Shown here one piece after another: positions 28,197 through 34,954 of a stretch of DNA of 64,000 nucleotides. Made by a program: the position numbers and the translations under genes. The stretch comes from JARRNE01 sp963824085 (lineage in GTDB: Bacteria; Pseudomonadota; Gammaproteobacteria; Chromatiales; Chromatiaceae): positions 1 through 64,000 of the forward strand of contig CAWGNT010000022.1 in assembly GCA_963824085.1 (NCBI GenBank), given 5' to 3'. The notes under the pieces are model-generated. The model worked only from the letters and a program-made list of their open reading frames with translations, ran no database searches and was not told where the DNA came from. The stretch's first letter is position 1. Every line of letters begins with the position of its first letter.

Positions 28197-28451
28197 ATGG
28201 CCAGAACCCAAACCGTAACCCTTGGCGAGCACTGGAACGCGTTTGTCGCCAGGCTCGTGGACAGCGGGCGCTATGCCTCGGTGAGCGAAGTCCTGCGCGA
28301 CTCCCTGCGCCTGCTCGAAGAGCAGGAGGCGGGGTCCAGGCTGGAGGCCTTGCGTCAAGCCCTGATCGAGGGCGAGAACAGCGGTTCCGCCGGGCCGCTC
28401 GATATGGACGCCATCAAGCGCCGGGCCAGGCGGGAGGCGGGACTGCGCTGA
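28197..28451 (+). CDS. parD: ParD-family antitoxin
   Basis: 84-residue ribbon-helix-helix antitoxin. MARTQTVTLGEHWNAFVARL starts with the DNA-contacting strand, GRYASVSEVLRDSLRLLEEQ is the helical part, and the tail (GPLDMDAIKRRARREAGL) would wrap the ParE toxin. The ribosome site GAGGAGG is eight bases upstream. Intact, unlike the toxin that follows nine bases later. Confidence 0.85.
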   Translation: MARTQTVTLGEHWNAFVARLVDSGRYASVSEVLRDSLRLLEEQEAGSRLEALRQALIEGENSGSAGPLDMDAIKRRARREAGLR

Positions 28452-28460
28452 GCCCGGACT

Positions 28461-28772
28461 ATGCGTGCAATTCACAAGTAGACTGCCGCTGAAGGCGACC
28501 TGGTCGATATTTGGCAGTACTCCTTCGAGACCTGGGGAGCTGATCAGGCTGACCTCTATCTCGATGCCCTGAATGAAGACATTGCCGGACTTGCGGACAA
28601 TCCCCGGCTTGGAGCCGACTGCAGCCACATCCGCGCGGGCTACAGGCGCCTTCGTATCCGTCATCACATCGTCTACTACCGCGAGCAGGCTGACCGCATC
28701 GAGATCGTCCGCGTCCTGCACGAAAGGATGGACCCGGACCGACACCTGACCCCGCCGACCGGCCGCTCCTGA
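28461..28772 (+). pseudogene. parE: ParE-family toxin with premature stop at codon 7
   Basis: ATG 28461 begins MRAIHK, then an in-frame TAG (28479-28481) interrupts before TAAEGDLVDIWQYSFETWG. The rest is a complete ParE: LYLDALNEDIAGLADNPRLG, HIRAGYRRLRIRHHIVYYRE, EIVRVLHERMDPDRHL, stop 28770-28772. A single base change (for example TCG to TAG) explains the loss. No good alternative start lies after the stop. The antitoxin is intact, so the pair is silenced on the toxin side. Confidence 0.85.
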
Positions 28773-28919
28773 ACATTCACCCGGGGGCGGTCCTGCGGAG
28801 CCTACAGGACGGCACGGCCGGCAAGCGCGTCGACAAGTCGGAAGGGTAGGGCAAGCAAACTACAAGAGTGCTCAGAGCTGGTAAGGCTTCATCAAGAAAC
28901 GATGCCCTGCAGAACTTCG

Positions 28920-29100
28920 TTCTTGACATATTTGTCATTTCGCACCGACGCCTACCGGGCGGTCTATGCGGTGAGCCTGGGGGGAGGATATTTGGGTTAT
29001 CCATGTCTTCCAGAAGAAATCCCGGAGTGGCATCAAGACCCCGCAGCACGAGGTCGATTTGATCCGGGATCGCCTCAAGCGGTTGAAGGAACAGCTGTAA
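28920..29100 (+). pseudogene. HigB/RelE-like (phage Gp49-type) toxin remnant
   Basis: Only the C-terminal part of the mRNA interferase survives. FRTDAYRAVYAVSLG is read in one frame, an extra base in the G run at 28977-28984 shifts it, and the rest (EDIWVIHVFQKKSRSGIKTP then QHEVDLIRDRLKRLKEQL, stop 29098-29100) completes the Gp49-like fold including the FQKKS motif. The N-terminal half normally ending in the VEDFRTDAYR region is missing. The antitoxin gene follows. Confidence 0.75.
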
Positions 29101-29140
29101 TGAGCGATTTCACCCGCAATGGCAACGGGAGCAAGGAATC

Positions 29141-29467
29141 ATGAACGACGACATTGAGGTTGTGCGCGGCAGCGGCAACGTGTTCCGCGACTTCGGACAC
29201 GCCAGCGCCGATGTCGAGCAAACCAAGGCCATACTGGCATCGAAGATTGTCGGCGTTCTCGACGACGAGGCGCTTTCCACGCGTGGGGCCGAGGCGGTGA
29301 CGGGCGTGAGTCATAGCGAGTTCGCGCGCATTCGCGGGGTCAAGCTGGACCGCTTTACCATCGACCGACTGATTACCATCCTCAACCGGCTCCATCGGCG
29401 CGTCGAGCTCGATGTCACTATCCGGCCGATCCCGGAGAAAGAGCGGCCCTCGCTCGGCGTGGATTGA
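29141..29467 (+). CDS. HigA-type XRE antitoxin
   Basis: 108-residue helix-turn-helix protein (ATG 29141, MNDDIEVVRGSGNVFRDFGH). The region ADVEQTKAILASKIVGVLDD then LSTRGAEAVTGVSHSEFARI and RGVKLDRFTIDRLITILNRL is the XRE/HigA domain used with Gp49-like toxins. The 14-codon reading starting at 29100 in another frame is not part of it. With its toxin broken, it is an orphan antitoxin. Confidence 0.8.
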   Translation: MNDDIEVVRGSGNVFRDFGHASADVEQTKAILASKIVGVLDDEALSTRGAEAVTGVSHSEFARIRGVKLDRFTIDRLITILNRLHRRVELDVTIRPIPEKERPSLGVD

Positions 29468-29673
29468 AAGCACGCCAAAGTGACCTCCTTGCCGCTGCCG
29501 GCGCCCGCCAGGCCATTGAGCAGGAACGCCCCCAGACGCTCGAGGAGATCGCCCGGCTCGATGCGGAGCTTGAGGCCGCCCGCGACACGATCCGCGCCCG
29601 CGACGAGGCCCTTGAAACCGAGCGCCCGGCCCACGAGCAGACAAAGAGCGACGCCCGCGAGGCTGAGATATAG
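29464..29673 (+). pseudogene. coiled-coil fragment, KfrA-like
   Basis: 69-residue reading overlapping the end of the antitoxin gene. The segment RPQTLEEIARLDAELEAARD then TIRARDEALETERPAHEQTK is a long alanine/glutamate coiled coil of the kind found in KfrA-type plasmid proteins. No N-terminal DNA-binding domain is present, so it is probably a fragment. Family assignment is tentative. Confidence 0.35.
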
Positions 29674-29807
29674 GGTGTGCTGGTGGGACAGATGCGGTCC
29701 TTTCGTTGTTCACTGGACAGGTCGTGGGACCGGGGGGTTAACGCGGTGCAGACTCTCGTCGTAGCGGCGCGCGATCTGGGGCGTCCGTACCCGGACTCTA
29801 CGTCGCG

Positions 29808-30299
29808 TCAACGATTGGCTCGCAAGTCCGCTAGCGTGATCATCAAGGTCATCGGGTCGAGAGGCGACGGGTCGAAACCGAGGCGCTGATAGAAGGCCTT
29901 CGCAGTCTCATCGAGCGCATGGACGAGCAAACCCCGGATACCGATCTCATCGGCGGCGTGGAGAACCCGCCGGCCGGCATCCTGCAGGAGGGCCCGGCCC
30001 AGACCGTGGCCTTGGTAGGCGACATCGACTGCCAGCCGACCAAGGACGACGACGGGAATCGGATCGGGCATGTTTCGCCGTAGCTTGCCGGTAGCGCCGT
30101 CCATAGCGACGGCACTGGACGCCAGGGCATAGTAGGCGATGACCCGACTATCATCGCAGACGACGAAGGCACGCGAGGCGCCACTGGCCTGATTGCGCAG
30201 TGCGTGTTTCCTGAGCCAGTCATTCAGTGATGGTGAGCCGCAGTCGAAATCGTCGACGCGATGTCGCGCGTCGAGCGGCTCGGGTGCGGAAACCGTCAA
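29808..30299 (-). CDS. tacT: GNAT acetyltransferase toxin (TacT-like)
   Basis: 163-residue GNAT toxin that would acetylate aminoacyl-tRNA. Start MTVSAPEPLDARHRVDDFDC then GSPSLNDWLRKHALRNQ, the typical N-terminus of these toxins (DxFxCGxxxLDxWL). The acetyl-CoA-binding loop is VVLGRLAVDVAYQGHGLGRA with Q/RxxGxG-like residues, and the C-terminal YQRLGFDPSPLDP includes the catalytic-type tyrosine. ATGA overlap with the antitoxin. No defect seen. Confidence 0.88.
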   Translation of the reverse strand: MTVSAPEPLDARHRVDDFDCGSPSLNDWLRKHALRNQASGASRAFVVCDDSRVIAYYALASSAVAMDGATGKLRRNMPDPIPVVVLGRLAVDVAYQGHGLGRALLQDAGRRVLHAADEIGIRGLLVHALDETAKAFYQRLGFDPSPLDPMTLMITLADLRANR

Positions 30300-30586
30300 G
30301 CCTCTTCCCAGGGGGGCGTCGCCTGCATCGTTTTGCGCAGCCGCTCATTCGGCTGCGGCGGCGCGTCGAGACGGGCCAAGAAGGCCTTGAAGGCTTGCGG
30401 ACCGACACGGATCAACGCCTGTTCGAGCAGGGTAGTCTCGGCAGCACGGCGGGCGGCATCGAGGATGAAGTCGGTTCGCGTCTTACCGCAGGCACGGGCG
30501 GCGCGATCGATCAGGCCACGTTCCTCGGCCTTGATGCGGATGTTGAGCGTCTGTCGCTTGGATGGCTGTTCATTTGTGGAGTGCAT
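30296..30586 (-). CDS. tacA: DUF1778 ribbon-helix-helix antitoxin (TacA-like)
   Basis: 96-residue antitoxin. KRQTLNIRIKAEERGLIDRA is the DNA-binding ribbon-helix, AARACGKTRTDFILDAARRA the second helix, and the tail (FLARLDAPPQPNERLRKTMQ) would block the toxin's acetyl-CoA site. Overlaps the toxin by four bases. A perfect TGACA-T-TGTCA palindrome lies 40 bases upstream. Confidence 0.88.
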   Translation of the reverse strand: MHSTNEQPSKRQTLNIRIKAEERGLIDRAARACGKTRTDFILDAARRAAETTLLEQALIRVGPQAFKAFLARLDAPPQPNERLRKTMQATPPWEEA

Positions 30587-30625
30587 GACGATTTCCTCCG
30601 TGGACAGATGCTAGCACGGACGTAA

Positions 30626-30636
30626 TGACATTGTCA
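30626..30636. promoter_or_regulatory. putative TacA operator
   Basis: TGACATTGTCA, a perfect 5+1+5 palindrome 40 bases before the tacA start codon, in the position expected for autorepression by the ribbon-helix-helix antitoxin. Confidence 0.5.
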
Positions 30637-30878
30637 CTGCATCTACGGGAAGCTGTGGTTTCCGTCGATCGCCTTGCGGGAGATCAGGATCACCAGTCTT
30701 CATGGTGCGAGGGTCCCGGAAAGCGGCCAGATCGTTGGCGAATCAGGGAGGAGCGCATGCGGGAGTTTTGCGGGGATTAGTCATGCGTAGTCCTGCATTT
30801 GTGGCAACGGCGTCCCTTCCCGGACAAGTTGCCTAAAAACAGTGCCTTAAGTCATATCCCCCGGAAAGGGGTTCAGGT

Positions 30879-30910
30879 GGTCGGAGGTTCAAATCCTCTC
30901 GCCCAGACCA
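30879..30910 (+). other. 3' end of a tRNA (T-arm, acceptor strand, CCA), likely attachment site
   Basis: GGAGG-TTCAAAT-CCTCT (30883-30899) is a T-arm with the conserved TTCAAAT loop, followed by a seven-base acceptor strand CGCCCAG, discriminator A and CCA (30908-30910). The text resembles the 3' end of proline tRNAs. No matching 5' half (D-arm, anticodon arm) is found in the preceding 90 bases, so it is only the 3' end that integrases duplicate. It sits at the edge of the toxin-antitoxin-rich region and just before dead transposases. Confidence 0.65.
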
Positions 30911-31111
30911 ACAAAATACCAAGAAAACAAGCGGTTGCGATGTCTATCCAACTGCTTGTTCTTTGGGTGCGACTCTTTTGGAACGACGCCAAGCAGTTAG
31001 GACACAAAGGCTTAGCGAGTCGGGGCGGGAAGACATTGAAGAAGGGGCCTCGTTTTGGGTATGAAACGCGAGAGCCGAAACTTTTGCAGCACACCCAAGG
31101 AGGCCCCTTCG

Positions 31112-31911
31112 ATGCCAGGTTATCCGATCACGGCCACTGCGATCGAGCACTACGCGGATGCGGTGACCCAGTTTGAGTACCTGGTCGGGCGGCTCACACA
31201 CGCGGACACCTAGCGGGTGAGCCACGGTGAGCTGGAGGCGCTGGTGCAAGCGGAAGGGAGCGAGTTGTTGCGCCGTCTGATCCAGGGGCACCTCAACCAG
31301 CGTAGTTGTGAGGAGCCGCTGCGCGAGTGTGTGGTGGGCGCGGATGGAATGCCGCGGACCCAGCGGCGGGAAGGCCGCAAGCGGTGTCTGGAGACGCGCT
31401 TCGGGGAGGTGATCGTCACCCGCCGCGGCTATGGGGGACGAGGCATGGACAGTGTCTTCCCCCTGGATGCAGAGCTCAACCTGCCAGCGGACAAGTACTC
31501 GCACGGCCTGCGTGAGGTGGTGGTGCAGGAGGTTGTTGGCGGCTCGTTGGATGAGGCGGTGGAGCAGCTCACGCGCGCCGGCGGCGGGCGCGTGGCCAAG
31601 CGGCAAGCCGAGGATGTGGCGGTGCACCTGAGCCAGGATTTCGATGCCTTCTAAGCGCAGCCGCTTGCACCGCCCCAAGCGGGCGCAACTGAGGGCAAGC
31701 TCCTGGTGATCAGCGCCGATGGCAAGGACATCGTCATGCACCGCAACGGTCCGCGCGAGGCCACCCGCCGGGCCATGGAGCGAGCGGCGCATAAACAGCA
31801 CACGCGGCTTAGTCCCGGGGAGAAGAGAAACCGCAAACGTATGGCCACGGTGGTCTCGGTCTACGAGGTCGCTCCCTACCCGCGCACCCCCGCGCAGATC
31901 CTTGATCCAAA
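31112..31911 (+). pseudogene. ISKra4-family transposase remnant with two in-frame stops
   Basis: ATG 31112 begins MPGYPITATAIEHYADAVTQ; TAG at 31211 and TAA at 31652 interrupt one continuous frame that otherwise gives SHGELEALVQAEGSELLRRL, GADGMPRTQRREGRKRCLET, FPLDAELNLPADKYSHGLRE, KLLVISADGKDIVMH and LSPGEKRNRKRMATVVSVYE. This is a different ISKra4 subgroup from the intact copy at 16913. The 3' half is missing beyond about 31911. Upstream arms AAGGGGCCT (about 31043) and AGGCCCCTT (31101-31109) form an inverted repeat. Dead by nonsense mutation and truncation. Confidence 0.8.
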
Positions 31912-31983
31912 AAGAGCAGTTCACCCCGCAATCGGGGTGGTCTAGCGAGCGTCGGCGCTCACCCGGCGCGGTCAAAAGGGAGG

Positions 31984-32400
31984 CTAAGCAGGGGCGGGTA
32001 AGAGCGTCGGCGGTCGCAGCTGGCGGCCGTTGAGGTACTTCACCAGGGCGCGTGAGAGCACGCAGCACCAGCGCTGGAAGGCCGTCAACTGCTCCGCAGT
32101 TTGGCGCAACGTCTTGAAGAACCCCGCGATCTCGCGGCAGGCCGCCTCCACCCAGGCCACCTCGGCGTGGGTATGGCTGGTGGTCAGGCGGGTCTGTCCC
32201 CCACGGCGGGTTTGCCGCGCGGGGGCATGCAGCAAAAGCGGTCGGCTGGTGATGGCCTCGGTGTGCTGGTTGGGGTCGGCGAGACGCACGAACAGGCTCC
32301 ACCAGTTGTAGACCAGGGCGGTCGTGCACGCCATGAACCGACAGCGCTTGAGGTCGCGGGTGGTGAACCCGCCCCAGCCCCAGTGGGTTTTGCGGCATTA
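31984..32400 (-). pseudogene. DDE transposase C-terminal fragment (IS1380-like)
   Basis: Minus-strand reading CRKTHWGWGGFTTRDLKRCR then FMACTTALVYNWWSLFVRLA, AITSRPLLLHAPARQTRRGG, CREIAGFFKTLRQTAEQLTA, and end LPAPA at 31984. The final catalytic region and C-terminal helices of a DDE transposase, probably of the IS1380 group. The N-terminal two thirds are absent, cut at about 32400 beside a perfect palindrome. Confidence 0.65.
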
Positions 32401-32418
32401 TGTACTACATAATGCCGC
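32392..32418. repeat. 27-bp perfect palindrome
   Basis: Arms GCGGCATTATGTA and TACATAATGCCGC surround a single C. The left arm coincides with the point where the transposase fragment begins, so the palindrome may be an artefact of an inverted junction or an insertion end. Confidence 0.85.
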
Positions 32419-33090
32419 TCAAGTCAGTGTTGTCGACGTCGCGCATTCAACGGCTTCGGCCTCTCAATGATGACCAGTGAAAGCGTTAGCTTGAAGCCGG
32501 CGTGTGCCGACTCCGCCCCGCTATTTGCTCGGTGCAGGCCCCTCGCGGCCACCTCAGGGATCTGGTCGCAGCTTTATCTGAACGATTCAGGCAAGGAGTA
32601 CTGCGCGGGTGCATGGATAGATTGACCGCAGTCCCCGAGATGTCGGCAGAGACCGAACCGGCCGCCCTTCCACCTCCGCATCTCCTCACATTGCTCCGCG
32701 CAACGTTTCTGCCCACAAGGCAGCTTTGAGATTCAGGGCCTCAGCTGCCCGGCACCACAACGGACGCTTCCATTAGCGCCCCGTACCCGCTGACGAGGCG
32801 GTACGAGTTGCGCCGTGCCCGCTATACTCAGCAATGACTGGGAGAGGATCCCATGACGAAAGAACGCCAAAGCCACAGGGAACCCCGAAAGCAACCCACC
32901 ATGACCGTGAAAGAAAAGAGGAATGCGAAGAAATCCTAAGGAGGCGGCCAAGACCGTTCGGGGGGACGGCAAACCGACCTGATGGTTGTCGGCGTGGAAC
33001 CACCGGTTTCTCTTGAGGCCGCCCAGTCGCCGGCCGGTACTCCTGCGTGACTGGTAACCTGTAAACGTGAAGCACTGACGAGGAAAACAC
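32419..33090. other. 670 bases without a recognised gene
   Basis: Short readings only. The right end carries the presumed promoter and leader of the Gly-rich gene, with the ribosome site GAGGA seven bases before its ATG (about 33078-33084). Confidence 0.4.
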
Positions 33091-33786
33091 ATGAACAATC
33101 GAATGATCTTGCGGCGAACGTTAGCCCTGATTCTGGGAAGCACGATGATGTGCGGTGCGGGGATCGGCTTCGCCTTCGACATGGGCAATATGATGAACCC
33201 TTCCAAATGGATGGGAGGCAACAGAGACCGCGGCTACGGTGACGATGGTCCTGGCTATGGCGGACCGCGTGGCTACGGCGGCGGACCGGGTGGCTACGGC
33301 GGCGGACCGGGTGGCTACGGCGGCGGGCCGGGCGGCTACGGCGGCGGACCGGGCGGCTACGGTGGCGGGCCGGGCGGCTACGGTGGCGGGCCGGGCGGAC
33401 CGGGTGGCTACGGCGGCGGGCCGGGTGGCTACGGCGGCGGGCCGGGCGGCTACGGCGGCGGGCCGGGCGGCTACGGTGGCGGGCCGGGCGGACCGGGTGG
33501 CTACGGCGGCGGACCGGGTGGCTACGGCGGCGGGCCGGGCGGACCGGGTGGCTACGGCGGCGGACCGGGTGGCTACGGCGGTGGCCCCGGTGGCTACGGC
33601 CGCGGACCGGGCGGCTACGGCGGCGGGCCGGGTGGTTATCGCGGCGGGCCGGGTGGCGGCTAAGGGCCGGGCGGCTATGGCCCCGAATATCCGAATATGA
33701 CCTTCCTCGAGCGCGACAAGAGTGGGCTCAATCCCATGGAGATAACGCCCAACCCGGGGAAGATGTTCGGCGGCGGCAAGGACTGA
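33091..33786 (+). pseudogene. secreted Gly/Tyr-rich repeat protein with internal stop
   Basis: From ATG 33091 a signal peptide (MILRRTLALILGSTMMCGAG, cleavage near GFA) is followed by FDMGNMMNPSKWMGGNRDRG and then about 17 copies of a GGPGGYG-type repeat. TAA at 33661-33663 ends the reading at 190 residues. The same frame continues without any other stop to TGA at 33784-33786, encoding GPGGYGPEYPNMTFLERDKS and GLNPMEITPNPGKMFGGGKD, a non-repetitive tail that looks conserved. A TAC to TAA change inside a repeat explains the stop. The product may still be made as a truncated surface or envelope protein. Confidence 0.6.
33283..33656 (+). repeat. tandem coding repeat, 21-bp unit
   Basis: Unit GGCGGCGGACCGGGTGGCTAC, translated GGGPGGY, repeated with small changes and occasional insertions of GGACCG. 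Such arrays expand and contract by slippage, so the repeat count is likely to vary between strains. Confidence 0.9.
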
Positions 33787-33930
33787 ATGGGGCGGAGTCA
33801 GGTTCGGAATGTCGGGACACTCCGTGAATACATCCATGTAGCTCGACGGCGCCTTCTTTGGCGCCGAGGGTCCCGCCGAACCGCCCGACACAGTCGTACT
33901 TGAGGTTCGATACTAATCGCCATGGGCGGA

Positions 33931-33961
33931 GGGGCGTGCGCGAGCGGGCGCGCCCCTTTTT
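33931..33961 (+). terminator. rho-independent terminator
   Basis: GGGGCGTGC (33931-33939) pairs with GCGCGCCCC (33948-33956, one G-T wobble) and is followed by five Ts. It lies about 145 bases after the end of the Gly-rich gene and would end its transcript. Confidence 0.75.
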
Positions 33962-34125
33962 GCGTCATGGGGCGAGACTTCCAATGTCGACGGTCGTACG
34001 CCGCGTTCCCCGAAAGACGGCAGTCTCTTAGCCGGGTGGGTTGAGGCCATAGCTTATGTGCGGCCGAGGCAGTGGCCTTGGACATGACCGAGGAAATGGG
34101 CGCGGACGCGCTGGCTTTAACGTCG

Positions 34126-34390
34126 AAAGGACCGTTGCAGTGATCGGCGCCGGCCCGGCGGGCCTGATGACCGCCGAGGTGTAAAGGGGACCGGCATATT
34201 CGTCAAGGTGTCCGAAGCCATGCCCGCGCTCGAACGCAAGTCCCTGATGGCCGGAAAGAACGGCCTCCACCTGACCCACTCCAAACCGCCACAAGCCTTC
34301 CTGTCAAGCTGCGGTGCGCACTGCGCCGAGATCGAACCGATGCGCACGGCCTTCGGCCCCGAAGCGTTGCGGGCCTGGGCACATGGAGGG
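34126..34390 (+). pseudogene. HI0933/BaiN-type flavoprotein remnant
   Basis: The dinucleotide-binding start VAVIGAGPAGLMTAEV is followed at once by a stop, then in another frame by MSEAMPALERKSLMAGKNGL, HLTHSKPPQAFL and IEPMRTAFGPEALRAWAHGG. This matches the N-terminal 90 residues of the TIGR03862/HI0933-like NAD(P)/FAD oxidoreductases with a gap. The remaining 300 residues are absent. Confidence 0.65.
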
Positions 34391-34954
34391 ATAGGGATAC
34401 GAAATTCAAACGTCCTAGCCGAGATAGAGGGTGAGGCTAGCCACGACGTCGGGGACTGCGGTCAAGGCCGTCTGAGACGGTGCGTGGCGTCGGGATGATG
34501 CTCCCGGAAGGGGGGGGATCGGCAGTCGACCAGCAGGACGGAGGAGGGTGGGCTAAGGGCACTGCAGCAAACAGACTCGACACGAACGAATCTTAACCGG
34601 CCCTGTGGCGCGGTATCGGAGACGGTACCAGTTGACGCGCTGATCGAGCTCGTATTCGGGCATCCTCGAGGCGCTCGTACTTGCACGGAGCCCGATACCG
34701 ATCGCTTGGACTCGCCGGACTACCCCGCCCAACTCCCCAGTGACCTGCACTTCACGATTAATCGTTAGGGCACTACAGGGCGAGCGCATGCGCATACGAC
34801 GGCGAGGCGTCGTCTCATAAGGCGGGCCGGGGGCAGCACCCGGAATCTCCCGATCAAGAACGTCGGCCAGCGAGGCACGCCCAGTGTGTATCTTTGTCGC
34901 TGGCGCGGGCGTCCAATGTCCACGCTCAAGCGCTACACGCTATAGGAGAAACCC
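34391..34954. other. putA upstream region, no gene recognised
   Basis: 560 bases with no supported coding. A ribosome site (TAGGAG) stands eight bases before the putA ATG. No recognised operator. Confidence 0.4.

Noticed and set aside
30845..30910. Complete tRNA gene
   Set aside because: Only T-arm, acceptor 3' strand and CCA are present; no D-arm, anticodon arm or matching 5' acceptor strand is found upstream.
30944..32398. 484-aa minus-strand reading over the transposase remnants
   Set aside because: It crosses an ISKra4 remnant in antisense; only its first part (about 31984-32400, in a different frame) has transposase features.
33283..33656. CRISPR array
   Set aside because: The 21-bp repeats are contiguous without spacers and encode GGGPGGY in frame after a signal peptide.
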